From the NCBI RefSeq assembly GCF_000826185.2, contig NZ_LN648875.1, positions 1,501,853 through 1,565,852 on the forward strand: DNA of 64,000 nt, in the 5' to 3' direction. This document shows, one piece after another, positions 9,658 through 17,927 of this stretch (within the stretch, counting starts at the first letter, position 1; each line of letters opens with the position of its first letter). The notes below the pieces were generated by a model. That model worked only from the letters and a program-made list of their open reading frames with translations, had not been told where the DNA came from and did not search any database. Both the position numbers and the translations under genes were made by a program. Source of the DNA: Microbacterium gorillae (GTDB lineage: Bacteria; Actinomycetota; Actinomycetes; Actinomycetales; Microbacteriaceae).

Positions 9658-10461
9658 TCAGCGGGTCCAGGTCCAGGGGGTGGTCTCGGACACCTTCACC
9701 AGGCCGGAGCGCTCCAGGATCGGCCGGGAGTCCTCCGTCGAGTCGGAGTGGATGTACCGCACGCCGTGGCGCATCACGGATTCGACGCGAGCGGACGTGA
9801 GGGCGCGGTAGATCCCACGACCGCGGTACTCCGGCCGGGTCGCGCCGCCCCGGATCCCGGCGACGTCCGTGCCGGGGATCGGGTCGATCCGACCGGCGCT
9901 GACGATGTGTCCGTCCGCCTCTGCCGCCCACATCTCGAGCGGATCGCCGGCGGCGATGCGGCGCGCCAGGTCGTGGGCCAGGGTCTCCGCGATTCCCGGT
10001 CCGCCGAAGACCTCGTCCGCCATCCGCGCGGCCGCCAGCATGTCGGCCTCGTCGGTCAACCGGCGGATCAGAACGCCGTCCGGGGCGCGCACGCCCATCA
10101 GGCCGGCGGCCTCGCCGATCATCACGGACTCGGGCTCCGCCGGCGCGAAGCCGGCCGCGCGCAGTGCGTCCTCGAGGCCGGGAGCGTCATCGTGCGCGCG
10201 CGTCTTCTACTCGACCTCGGTCAGGTCGGGGTGCGCGGCGATCCACGCGGACGCGTGCGCGACCAGCTCACGCACGGACTGCGCCGTCGGTTCCGGACCG
10301 AGGTCGCGATACGTGATGAAACCGCGTGTGCCGGTCATCTCCGCCAGCAGCAGCGCTCCGATCCGGTCCACGTGCACAGCGGATCGCACTTCGGCGTCGG
10401 TGCGCAGCTGATCGTCGTAGATCGCGCGCAGGGTCATCAGGTCCACCACGGAGCCGAGCAT
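9658..10461 (-). pseudogene. GNAT acetyltransferase gene broken by an in-frame amber codon
   Basis: One continuous minus-strand frame encodes a GNAT-like protein of about 267 codons, interrupted by a single TAG at 10207-10209. The upstream part ends ...AAHPDLTEVE, the downstream part resumes KTRAHDDAPGLEDALRAAGF and runs through the acetyl-CoA loop region RPEYRGRGIYRAL to DSTEDSRPILERSGLVKVS. The frame does not shift, so one base change (TGG to TAG would fit a tryptophan in EVE-W-KT) explains it. Start could be ATG 10461, GTG 10449 (TATGCT lies 7 nt upstream) or ATG 10437. The downstream fragment could in principle be translated from ATG 10125. A sequencing error is the alternative explanation. 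Confidence 0.75.
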
Positions 10462-10464
10462 AAC

Positions 10465-10498
10465 CGTCGGCCCCGGTGCCGGAGCACCAGGGCCGACG
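10465..10498 (-). terminator. Hairpin terminator of the permease gene
   Basis: CGTCGGCCC (10465-10473) pairs perfectly with GGGCCGACG (10490-10498), with an inner GGTGC/GCACC. It starts 6 nt past the permease stop codon and precedes the broken acetyltransferase gene. Confidence 0.65.
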
Positions 10499-10504
10499 TG
10501 GGAC

Positions 10505-11851
10505 TCAGTCCTCCGGGTCGCCGCCGAGAGGACCGACGACCGGCAGCGGACCGCCGTCATCGGCACCGGTGTGGCGCAGGCGGGCGATGAGATTGCCCAC
10601 GTGGTAGATCACCAGCACGGCGATGGTCGCGATCACGATCGCTCCGAGCTCGAAGCCACCGGGACCGGTGATGGAGAAGCCCGCGATCGCGATGACCAGA
10701 CCGACCGCGGCGGTGAGCTGGTTGACCGGACGGGACAGGTCGATGCGGTTGTCCACCCAGATCTTGATACCGATCACGCCGATCAGGCCGTACAGCGCCG
10801 TCGTGACGCCGGCGAGAACGCCGCCCGGGATCGAGTTGATCACCGCGCCGATCTTCGGCGACAGGCTGAGCAGGATCGCGAAGATCGCGGCCACCCAGTA
10901 GACCGCGGTGGAATACACGCGGGTCGCGGCCATGACGCCGATGTTCTCGCCGTACGTCGTGGTTCCGGAACCGCCGAAGAAGCCGGCGACGGTCGTCGAG
11001 ATGCCGTCGGCGAGCAGGGCGCGACCGGTGGTGTCATTCACCGAGTCATCGTTCGTCATCGCGGCGACGCCGCGGACGTGCCCGACGTTCTCCGCGATCA
11101 GCACGAGGACCACCGGCAGGAACATCAGGATGCCCGCCCAGCTCGATGCCGAGACGAAATCCGGGAAGTGGAAGTCGGGCAGGCCGATCCACGCCGCCTC
11201 GCCCACGGCGCTGAAGTCGATCTCACCGCGGATGAGGGCGACGAGGTAGCCCAGCACGACGGCCAGGAAGATCGAGATGCGGCCGAGGAATCCGCGGAAC
11301 ACGACACTGAACAGCACGACCGCGGCGAGGGTGACCGTTGCGGTGACCGGGAAGTCCTGGAAGCGTCCGCCGTTGCCACCGTTGTTCCACACCAGCGGGG
11401 CGAGGTTGAAGCCGATGAGGGCGACGATCGTGCCGGCGACGACGGGCGGCATGAGCCTGTTGATCCAGCCCAGACCGACGATGTTCACGATGAGTCCGAC
11501 GATCGCCAGCAGCACACCGACGGCGACGATGCCCGCCAGAGCGGAGCCGAAGCCGCCGATCGCCATCGCGGCGGTGACGGGGGCGATGAAGGCGAACGAC
11601 GAGCCGAGGTAGCTGGGCAGGCGGTTGCGCGTGATGATCAGGAACAGGATCGTCCCGACACCGCTGAACAGCAGCGTCGTGGGGATCGGGAATCCGGTCA
11701 GGAACGGCACCAGGAACGTCGCGCCGAACATGGCGATGACGTGCTGGGCGCCCATCGCGATGGTGGCGGGCCAGTTCAGGCGCTCGTCCGGCTTGACGAC
11801 ATCGCCGGGGGCGACCGTGCGTCCGTTGCCGTGGATCTTCCACAGGGGCAT
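10505..11851 (-). CDS. Uracil/xanthine permease, NCS2 family
   Basis: 448-aa membrane transporter of the nucleobase-cation symporter-2 family, proton-linked uptake of uracil or xanthine. Family features: ATIAMGAQHVIAMFGATFLVP near the N-terminus, the NCS2 helix region GFFGGSGTTTYGENIGVMAATRV, and about 14 hydrophobic segments. The GSGTTTYGENIG signature is that of the UraA/RutG-like uracil branch. ATG 11851 is preceded by GAGGAG at about 7 nt, so this gene has a normal leader of up to ~100 bp; no known riboswitch is evident there. A strong hairpin follows the stop. Confidence 0.9.
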   Translation of the reverse strand: MPLWKIHGNGRTVAPGDVVKPDERLNWPATIAMGAQHVIAMFGATFLVPFLTGFPIPTTLLFSGVGTILFLIITRNRLPSYLGSSFAFIAPVTAAMAIGGFGSALAGIVAVGVLLAIVGLIVNIVGLGWINRLMPPVVAGTIVALIGFNLAPLVWNNGGNGGRFQDFPVTATVTLAAVVLFSVVFRGFLGRISIFLAVVLGYLVALIRGEIDFSAVGEAAWIGLPDFHFPDFVSASSWAGILMFLPVVLVLIAENVGHVRGVAAMTNDDSVNDTTGRALLADGISTTVAGFFGGSGTTTYGENIGVMAATRVYSTAVYWVAAIFAILLSLSPKIGAVINSIPGGVLAGVTTALYGLIGVIGIKIWVDNRIDLSRPVNQLTAAVGLVIAIAGFSITGPGGFELGAIVIATIAVLVIYHVGNLIARLRHTGADDGGPLPVVGPLGGDPED

Positions 11852-12000
11852 GGCGGAACTCCTCAGAGGGGTGTGGGGGCGGCGAGGACCGCCGGAGGAC
11901 ACGATACCGATCCTGTGCGTTGCCTGAATGCATTCGCGCACGTGTGATTCCGTTTCCTGCGCGGGTGAGCGAGCACAGAAACGAGGCGTAACGTGAAGAG

Positions 12001-12714
12001 GTGGTTTCCTACGCATCCCTCACAGACCATGCGGCCGTGGAGGCCGCATTCGCCGACTTCGACAAGCTCGGCCGCGAGCTCTTCCTCCTCAAGCATGGTT
12101 TCAAGCCCGTGAACGAGGCCTTCGTGCGCTTCGGCACCGGACGTTATGACGTTCGCGCCGTATTCGCCGCCGCCTACGCCAACGAGCATCCGGACGAGGA
12201 ACCGCTGTCCCAGCGCCAGGTCGCCGGCGGCATGAACGGTGCAGCCGGCGCGCTCGCCGCGCTCGGCTTCGTCGTGGTCGGTGCCGGTGATCAGGCCGAC
12301 GCGCAGCGTTTCGACACCTTCGAGGAGGCGCTCGGACGCATTGACTTCCCGATCGAGAACCTGCCCATCATCCGCGACTTCCTCAGCGTCCGGAACTACC
12401 GCGAGTTCTTCGTGCCGGCCAGCAAGGCCTACGTCGGTGCGAAGCCGCGCTCGGGCAAGCCCGCACACCTGATCGGACGCGGCTACATCTCCTACACCGA
12501 GGAGGACGGCCGCGTCCGCGGCATCGAGCTCCCCGTGCGCACGGTGCGACCGATCGCCCCGTTGCTGCCGATCCGCGAGCAGCCGGCGGCCCGGACGCGC
12601 ACGCCCGCCGCGCCTCGCGCGGTCCGCAAACCCGTCGTGGAGCGTGAGGAGAAGTTCTGCCCGACGTGCTTCCTGGCGCTTCCCGCCACGGGTGTCTGCG
12701 CCAACTGCGGCTGA
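12001..12714 (+). CDS. Uncharacterised protein with a C-terminal zinc-ribbon-like motif
   Basis: 237-aa soluble protein without a recognised catalytic motif. The C-terminus holds four cysteines as C-x2-C-x9-C-x2-C (CPTCFLALPATGVCANC), a likely zinc ribbon, preceded by an Arg/Pro/Ala linker. GTG start chosen because TAACGT (11989-11994) lies exactly 6 nt upstream. It is divergent from the permease and convergent with purC. The zinc ribbon suggests nucleic-acid or protein contacts, but the function is unknown. Confidence 0.72.
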   Translation: MVSYASLTDHAAVEAAFADFDKLGRELFLLKHGFKPVNEAFVRFGTGRYDVRAVFAAAYANEHPDEEPLSQRQVAGGMNGAAGALAALGFVVVGAGDQADAQRFDTFEEALGRIDFPIENLPIIRDFLSVRNYREFFVPASKAYVGAKPRSGKPAHLIGRGYISYTEEDGRVRGIELPVRTVRPIAPLLPIREQPAARTRTPAAPRAVRKPVVEREEKFCPTCFLALPATGVCANCG

Positions 12715-12739
12715 CGCAGACCGCCGGCGTTCCGGGGCG

Positions 12740-13621
12740 TCAGCCGCGCAGGCGGGTGAGCAGCTCGCGGTAGCGGTCCGCGGTCCGCGTGACGATCTCC
12801 GCCGGAAGCTCCGGGGGCGTGCCGGTCTGGTCCCAGTTCGCCGCCAGCCAGTTGCGCACGATCTGCTTGTCGAAGCTGGCCATGCGGTCGGCCGGGTCGG
12901 TTTCTGACTCCCACGCGACCTTGTCCCAGTACCGCGAGGAATCGCTGGTGAGGACTTCGTCGCCGAGGGTCAGCACGCCGTCCTCGTCACGGCCGAACTC
13001 GAACTTCGTATCGGCGAGGATGAGGCCGTGCGCCTCGGCGGTGGCCGCCGCGCGACGGTAGATCGCCAGCGAGATGTCGCGGAGGTCCGACGCGAGCTCC
13101 TCGCCCACGAGCTCGGTGGCCCGCTCGAACGTGATGTTCTCGTCGTGCTCGCCCATCGGGGCCTTGTACGCCGGGGTGAAGATGGGTTCGGGCAGGCGGT
13201 CGCCGTCGTGCAGTCCGTCCGGGAGCTCGACGCCGCAGACCGCACCGGTGGCCCGGTACTCCTTCCACCCCGACCCGGTCAGGTATCCGCGCACGACGCA
13301 CTCGATCGGGATCATGGTGAGCTTGCGGGCGATCGTGGCGCGTCCGGCGACGACGTCCGGGACCGTCGCACCGGTGAGGTGGTTGGCGACGGGCTCGCCG
13401 CCGTCGGCGCCGGAGAGCTGGTCGAACCACCAGTCGCTCAGGGCGGTCAGCAGTGCGCCCTTCTCGGGGATCCCGGGGGAGAGAACGACGTCGAACGCGC
13501 TGACCCGGTCGGACGCGACCACCAGCATGCGATCGGCCGGGCCGTCCGCGGGCTCGTAGAGGTCCCGGACCTTTCCGGAGTAGACGTGGTTCCAACCGGG
13601 GACCTCTGCGGGGTTGCTCAC
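12740..13621 (-). CDS. purC: Phosphoribosylaminoimidazole-succinocarboxamide synthase
   Basis: PurC (SAICAR synthetase, 293 aa), an ATP-dependent step of de novo purine synthesis joining CAIR and aspartate. Typical blocks: YSGKVRDLYEP at the N-terminus, VASDRVSAFDVVLSPGIPEKG, IPIECVVRGYLTGSGWKEY, and ADTKFEFG with the Mg-binding acidic residues. GTG 13621 is preferred over in-frame starts further upstream: GATAAT (minus strand, 13629-13634) lies 7 nt upstream. The promoter is mirror-symmetric with that of the divergent small membrane protein gene. Confidence 0.95.
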   Translation of the reverse strand: MSNPAEVPGWNHVYSGKVRDLYEPADGPADRMLVVASDRVSAFDVVLSPGIPEKGALLTALSDWWFDQLSGADGGEPVANHLTGATVPDVVAGRATIARKLTMIPIECVVRGYLTGSGWKEYRATGAVCGVELPDGLHDGDRLPEPIFTPAYKAPMGEHDENITFERATELVGEELASDLRDISLAIYRRAAATAEAHGLILADTKFEFGRDEDGVLTLGDEVLTSDSSRYWDKVAWESETDPADRMASFDKQIVRNWLAANWDQTGTPPELPAEIVTRTADRYRELLTRLRG

Positions 13622-13624
13622 GCC

Positions 13625-13663
13625 CCCCATTATCCCGGCTCGCGCGCGGACGCGATAATGGGG
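13625..13663. promoter_or_regulatory. Mirror-symmetric divergent promoter of purC and a small membrane protein gene
   Basis: CCCCATTATC (13625-13634) and GATAATGGGG (13654-13663) form a perfect 10-bp inverted repeat with a 19-bp spacer. Each arm contains the GATAAT -10 element of one of the two divergent genes, and the opposing arm falls at the -35 position of the other, so the two promoters overlap and probably compete. A dyad-binding regulator is also possible. Confidence 0.6.
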
Positions 13664-13665
13664 AC

Positions 13666-13941
13666 ATGGCCGACTCCTCTCAGACCTCCTCACCCGCGCG
13701 GCGGCGAATCATCGCGATCGGCTGGACGCTGGTGGTGATCGTTCTCGTCGCGGTGCTCATGTTCCCGCTCATGCAGGTGGGCAACTGCACCGACGGCGCC
13801 ACGAGCGGCAGCTGCGAAACCCTCACGACCTCGGCCGTCGGAATTCCGACGTCGATGACGGCATGGTTGGTGACGACCGGGATCGCGGTGGTCGCGCTGT
13901 GGATCGGCCTGCTCACTCGCGGGCCGCGCGCCACGCACTGA
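13666..13941 (+). CDS. Small membrane protein with two transmembrane segments
   Basis: 91-aa protein: a short basic N-terminus (SSPARRR), a first membrane helix (IIAIGWTLVVIVLVAVLMF), an extracytoplasmic loop with two cysteines (NCTDGATSGSCE) that could form a disulfide, and a second helix (WLVTTGIAVVALWIGLL). No known family recognised. ATG has GATAAT 6 nt upstream. It shares a divergent promoter with purC and lies 23 bp before an ASCH protein gene. Confidence 0.7.
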   Translation: MADSSQTSSPARRRIIAIGWTLVVIVLVAVLMFPLMQVGNCTDGATSGSCETLTTSAVGIPTSMTAWLVTTGIAVVALWIGLLTRGPRATH

Positions 13942-13964
13942 CGCGCGCCGTCTACAGTTGCCAG

Positions 13965-14384
13965 GTGAGCGCCGTCGCAGACCTGCCCCGGGAGGAGTTC
14001 GCCTTCCCCGGACCGCTGCGCGACACCCTCGTCGCTGCGATCCTCTCCGGCGCCAAGACGTCCACGAGTTCGCTGGTGCGCGAGTACGAGCACGAGGGTG
14101 AGCCGCTGCCGGAGCCGCATCGCGGGGTCCTGATCGACTCGGACGGCCGCCCGGTCGCAATCCTCCGCTACTCCGACGCTGTCGTGGTGCGCTGCGGTGA
14201 CGTCCCGCTCGCGCACGCGATCACGGAGGGGGAGGGCTACACGTCCGTCGCCGAGTGGCGGGCCGGACACGAGTCGTTCTGGCACTCGGCCGAGTTCCGC
14301 GCCGAACTCGGGGACCCGGACTTCCGCGTCACGGATGACGAACTCGTCGTGCTGGAGAGGTTCGTCCTGGAACGCGTGCTCTGA
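13965..14384 (+). CDS. ASCH domain protein
   Basis: 139-aa protein with the ASCH (PUA-like, beta-barrel) fold signature: PLRDTLVAAILSGAKTSTSSL near the N-terminus, RYSDAVVVRCGDVPLAHAITEGEG in the centre and EWRAGHESFWH. ASCH proteins bind RNA or modified nucleosides; some related proteins hydrolyse N4-acetylcytidine. GTG start chosen because TACAGT (13953-13958) lies 6 nt upstream. Likely a housekeeping nucleoside or RNA-related role, not proven. Confidence 0.8.
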   Translation: MSAVADLPREEFAFPGPLRDTLVAAILSGAKTSTSSLVREYEHEGEPLPEPHRGVLIDSDGRPVAILRYSDAVVVRCGDVPLAHAITEGEGYTSVAEWRAGHESFWHSAEFRAELGDPDFRVTDDELVVLERFVLERVL

Positions 14385-14391
14385 CTCGGGG

Positions 14392-14721
14392 TCAGCGGGG
14401 CGTGATGGTGTCGACGTGATCACACGCCTCACGCATGAGGTCGCGCCACAGGTCGTGGTGCTCGATCTGGACCGACAGCCACTCGGACATCGGACGGCCC
14501 CGCATCACCTTCGCCTCACCGACACCGTCCGCGGAGGCGCTGGCCACGCGGTCCGCGCCGACCTTCACGACGAGGTCACCGGTGTTGCCGATGAAGGCGA
14601 AGATCTTGCCCCGGACGCCGAGGCCCACCGTGCCGAACATGCGCCCGAGCGCGACGTCCGGCAACGCCTCGAACTCGGGGGCCAACCCGTCGAAGAGGTG
14701 ATGTGCGCGCTCGTGAACCAT
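14392..14721 (-). CDS. TfoX N-terminal domain protein
   Basis: 109-aa protein with the TfoX/Sxy N-terminal domain: ALPDVALGRMFGTVGLGVRG followed by KIFAFIGNTGDLVVKVGADR. In proteobacteria this domain belongs to competence regulators; stand-alone forms are widespread in actinobacteria with unknown role. ATG has TACTGT 6 nt upstream on its strand. Convergent with the ASCH gene, with 7 bp between stop codons. Confidence 0.82.
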   Translation of the reverse strand: MVHERAHHLFDGLAPEFEALPDVALGRMFGTVGLGVRGKIFAFIGNTGDLVVKVGADRVASASADGVGEAKVMRGRPMSEWLSVQIEHHDLWRDLMREACDHVDTITPR

Positions 14722-14882
14722 GGCCGAACAGTACGCCCCGACCGCCGTGCGGGGTAGGGGTGCGTCCGGCCTCTCATGCACACGGGCGGGTCCCGGAACC
14801 GAAGCGCCGTCGGGGCGGTCCTTCGGCGCGGCGTGGCGCGCCTCAGCCCCGCCGCCGTGCGTCGGGCAGCAGCGGGCGGCGG

Positions 14883-15683
14883 TCAGTCGGCGTCGGGTTC
14901 GGACGGGTCCAGGGGGGCGTGGTGGTCGAAGTCGGCGGCACCACGGCGCCAGTAGCCGTCCACGGACACCTGCTCCTTGGGCAGACCGAGCTCGCGGCGC
15001 AGGTAGCGGCGCACCGGGATCAGCTCGGTCGCCTCACCGGCCGCCCAGACGAACGTGTCCTCCGCGACGCCGAGCTCCGTCAGCACCGCGATGACCTCGT
15101 CGGCGGACCGGCCGAGCACCCGCAGATCCTCCGGGGCGCCGAGGTAGTCCGACACCCACGCACCGTCGTCGCCGACCATCGCGATGATCGTGGCGGGCAC
15201 ACCGGCGGCGAGTTCGCGCCAGCGGCGGACGGACGGCAGCGCGGTCTCGTCCGCGATCAGGATGAGTCGGCCGACACCGGACGGCACACCGCGCGAGCCG
15301 CGGGGGCCCGCCACGCGCGCCGCGTCACCGGGCTGCACCGACAGGGCCCAGGACGCCGCCGGGCCCGGGTTCTCGTGCGTGTAGAAGTCGAGGTCCAGCG
15401 AACCGTCCTCGCGGGGGAGGGGCGTGAAGTCGCGGACCAGGACCGGTCCGGTCGGCTCGGTGCCCGGCAGGCGCGTGTGGATGACGCCGGTCTCCGGATC
15501 GGGCAGGAAGAGCTTGACGTGGTCGGCCGGTCCCGTGCTGGTGAACCCGGCGAGCTCGTCGCCGGCCACGGTGACGCGGATCATCTCCGGGGCCACGCGC
15601 TCCACGGCGCTGACGATGAGGGCACGGCTGGCGAGCTCATGGCGCACGAGCGGGCGGTGGAAGCGAGGCGTGGGGTCGGTCAT
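14883..15683 (-). CDS. Siderophore-interacting protein (FAD-dependent ferric reductase family)
   Basis: 266-aa SIP-family flavoprotein that reduces ferric siderophore complexes in the cytoplasm to release iron. The N-terminal FAD-binding barrel shows VTVAGDELAGFTSTGPADHV and the flavin motif VRDFTPLP; the C-terminal domain has LIADETALPSVRRWREL and FVWAAGEATE, the NAD(P)H-binding signature of this family. An iron-box-like dyad lies immediately upstream and overlaps the -10-like TAAGGT (15690-15695, minus strand), which is 6 nt before the ATG, so expression is expected under iron starvation. Confidence 0.9.
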   Translation of the reverse strand: MTDPTPRFHRPLVRHELASRALIVSAVERVAPEMIRVTVAGDELAGFTSTGPADHVKLFLPDPETGVIHTRLPGTEPTGPVLVRDFTPLPREDGSLDLDFYTHENPGPAASWALSVQPGDAARVAGPRGSRGVPSGVGRLILIADETALPSVRRWRELAAGVPATIIAMVGDDGAWVSDYLGAPEDLRVLGRSADEVIAVLTELGVAEDTFVWAAGEATELIPVRRYLRRELGLPKEQVSVDGYWRRGAADFDHHAPLDPSEPDAD

Positions 15684-15691
15684 ACGTCCAC

Positions 15692-15707
15692 CTTAGGTCA
15701 CCCTAAG
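15692..15707. promoter_or_regulatory. IdeR/DtxR-like iron box upstream of the siderophore-interacting protein gene
   Basis: CTTAGG-TCAC-CCTAAG, a perfect 6-bp inverted repeat. TTAGG-N4-CCTAA matches the inner spacing of the IdeR/DtxR consensus. It overlaps the predicted -10 element of the gene, the right place for iron-dependent repression. Confidence 0.7.
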
Positions 15708-15745
15708 TTCTCGAGATTCCACTCGCGCATCGATTGATCCTGTTG

Positions 15746-15763
15746 TATAGTCCATCTGGACTA
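15746..15763. promoter_or_regulatory. Operator and promoter of the PadR-MFS operon
   Basis: TAGTCCA-TC-TGGACTA (15748-15763), a perfect 7-bp inverted repeat overlapping the -10 hexamer TATAGT (15746-15751). The first gene of the operon encodes a PadR regulator, so autorepression at this site is the simplest reading. Confidence 0.65.
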
Positions 15764-15779
15764 ATCGGAACGGAGCATC

Positions 15780-16373
15780 ATGGACCCCCTCGCGATCCGC
15801 CCCCTCGGGATCATGATCCTCGCGCTGCTGCGTGAGGGGGACATGCATCCGTACGAGATGATGCGGCTCCTGCGCGAGCGTCGGGAGGACCGCCTCGTCA
15901 CGATCCGCAACGGCACCTTCTACCACCAGGTGAGTGCGCTCGAGCGGGACGGATTCGTCGCCGAGGTCGGCATCGACCGCGACGGGAACCGGCCCGAGCG
16001 CACGAGCTACACCGTGACCGACGCCGGCCACGATGCCGTGTCGGCCTGGGTCCGGAACCGGCTGCCGCGGATCGATCGACCCGCCGAGTTCCCGGTCGCC
16101 ATCGCCGAGGCGCACAACCTGTCCGCCACCGAGGTGATCGACCTGCTGACGCAGCGTGACCACACCCTGCAGGCACGGCTCGACGAATATCACGAGGGCC
16201 TGGCCGCGGCACTCGATCGCGGCGTCGAGCGGCAGTACCTCGTCGAGGTGCATCGAGCCATCGCCCTCATGACGGCGGACATCACCTGGAGCGCGAACCT
16301 GCGCTCCGACCTCGCGGACGGGTCCTTCCCCTGGGGCCGACCCGCGGACATCACCAGAAAGGACGACGCATGA
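15780..16373 (+). CDS. PadR family transcriptional regulator (Vir-like, with C-terminal helical domain)
   Basis: 197-aa regulator: winged helix with IMILALLREGDMHPYEMMRL and RNGTFYHQVSALERDGFV, then a C-terminal coiled region for dimerisation. ATG start with GGAG about 5 nt upstream; leader of roughly 20 nt. Its stop codon overlaps the start of an MFS exporter gene (ATGA), so regulator and exporter are co-translated; it probably represses the operon through the dyad at 15748-15763 until the exporter substrate is present. Confidence 0.88.
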   Translation: MDPLAIRPLGIMILALLREGDMHPYEMMRLLRERREDRLVTIRNGTFYHQVSALERDGFVAEVGIDRDGNRPERTSYTVTDAGHDAVSAWVRNRLPRIDRPAEFPVAIAEAHNLSATEVIDLLTQRDHTLQARLDEYHEGLAAALDRGVERQYLVEVHRAIALMTADITWSANLRSDLADGSFPWGRPADITRKDDA

Positions 16374-17848
16374 GCGCGTCAGTCACCACCGGATCCCTCC
16401 GGGTGAAGAGCCCCTGGCCCGCGCTGTGGGCGCTGGTCATCGGCTTCTTCATGATCCTCGTCGACACGACCATCGTGTCCGTCGCCAACCCGGCGATCAA
16501 AGCGGCGCTGGATCCGACCACGAACAATCTCGACAACGTGGTGTGGGTCACCAGCGCCTACCTGCTGACGTACGCCGTTCCGCTCCTCGTGACGGGGCGC
16601 CTCGGTGACCGCTTCGGTCCGAAGAACGTCTACCTCGTCGGCCTCGTGATCTTCACCGGGGCCTCGCTCTGGTGCGGACTGTCCGACTCCCTCGGCATGC
16701 TCATCGCGGCCCGCGCCGTGCAGGGCCTCGGTGCGGCGCTGATGACGCCGCAGACCATGTCCGTGATCACCCGGCTCTTCCCGCCGCAGAACCGCGGAGC
16801 GGCGATGGGGCTGTGGGGAGCGACCGCCGGCGTCGCGACGCTCGTCGGCCCGCTGGCCGGTGGCCTGCTGGTCGACGGCCCGGGATGGGCGTGGATCTTC
16901 TTCGTCAACGTGCCGGTCGGCATCATCGCGTTCATCGCGGCCGTCGTGCTCGTGCCGAAGTTCCCCACTCACAAGCATTCGTTCGACATCCCCGGCGTGA
17001 TCGTCTCGGCCGCGGCGCTGTTCCTGATCGTGTTCGGCCTCCAGGAGGGCGACCACTTCGACTGGGACGGCTGGATCTGGCTGATGATCGTCGCGGGAGT
17101 CGTGCTGCTCGTGGTCTTCGTGCTGCTGCAGCGGCGGACGAAGGAACCGCTCGTGCCGCTGTCGCTGTTCCGGGACCGGAACTTCTCGGTCGCGAACATC
17201 GGGATCGCGACCGTGGGTTTCTCGATCACGAGCATGACGGTGCCGCTGATGTTCTTCCTCCAGCTCGCCCGCGGCCTTGACCCCACGCACGCCGCCCTGC
17301 TCATGATCCCGATGGCGGTGCTCTCCGGCGTGCTCTCGCCGTTCGCCGGCAGGCTGCTGGACCGCACGGATCCACGGTTCCTGCTGGTCCCGGGACTGCT
17401 GCTGGTGTCGGTGTCGATCTTCCTGTTCGCCTGGACCATGAACGCGGACACCCCGATGTGGGTCTACCTGATCATCTCCGGCATCATGGGCATCGGCCAG
17501 GCCGGCATGTGGGGGCCGCTCGCGACGACGGCGAACCGCAACCTCCCGCCGCGGCTGGCGGGTGCCGGGTCCGGCATCTACAACACCACGCGGACCGTCG
17601 GATCGGTCGTCGGTTCCGCCGCGATCGCCGCGCTGATGCAGTCGCGCCTGACGGCGGAGCTGCCCGGGGCGTCCACGCACTCCGGAGGATTCGGGTCCGG
17701 CCAGCTCCCGGAGCAGATCGTGCCGCAGTTCTCCGCCGCCATGGGCCAGTCCATGCTGCTGCCCGCCGCCGCGCTGCTGGTCGGCGTCGTCGCGGTCATG
17801 TTCATGCAGCGTCCGACGAACCTCGCGACCTCCCCTTCCACTCCCTGA
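16370..17848 (+). CDS. MFS drug efflux transporter, DHA2/EmrB type
   Basis: 492-aa proton antiporter of the 14-helix DHA2 group. Family motifs: MILVDTTIVSVANPAIKAAL in helix 1, TYAVPLLVTGRLGDRFGPKN (motif A) between helices 2 and 3, RAVQGLGAALMTPQTMS, and motif C GLWGATAGVATLVGPLAGGL. The start overlaps the PadR stop codon by four bases. The operon ends in the 63-bp palindromic repeat at 17854-17916. Substrates likely drugs or toxic metabolites. Confidence 0.92.
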   Translation: MSASVTTGSLRVKSPWPALWALVIGFFMILVDTTIVSVANPAIKAALDPTTNNLDNVVWVTSAYLLTYAVPLLVTGRLGDRFGPKNVYLVGLVIFTGASLWCGLSDSLGMLIAARAVQGLGAALMTPQTMSVITRLFPPQNRGAAMGLWGATAGVATLVGPLAGGLLVDGPGWAWIFFVNVPVGIIAFIAAVVLVPKFPTHKHSFDIPGVIVSAAALFLIVFGLQEGDHFDWDGWIWLMIVAGVVLLVVFVLLQRRTKEPLVPLSLFRDRNFSVANIGIATVGFSITSMTVPLMFFLQLARGLDPTHAALLMIPMAVLSGVLSPFAGRLLDRTDPRFLLVPGLLLVSVSIFLFAWTMNADTPMWVYLIISGIMGIGQAGMWGPLATTANRNLPPRLAGAGSGIYNTTRTVGSVVGSAAIAALMQSRLTAELPGASTHSGGFGSGQLPEQIVPQFSAAMGQSMLLPAAALLVGVVAVMFMQRPTNLATSPSTP

Positions 17849-17853
17849 CGCCC

Positions 17854-17916
17854 AAACACCCAGGCACGTCCGAGACACCCCGCATTGCGCGAGGTCTCGG
17901 CCGTGCCTGGGTGTTT
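17854..17916. repeat. 63-bp palindromic repeat, copy A (bidirectional terminator)
   Basis: Near-perfect stem: AAACACCCAGGCACG...CGTGCCTGGGTGTTT, with an off-centre loop around GCATTGCGC. It sits between the convergent MFS and purD genes and probably ends transcription from both sides. The element is about 86% identical, in reverse orientation, to the element at 28156-28218. Confidence 0.8.
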
Positions 17917-17927
17917 CGCGAGGGCGC

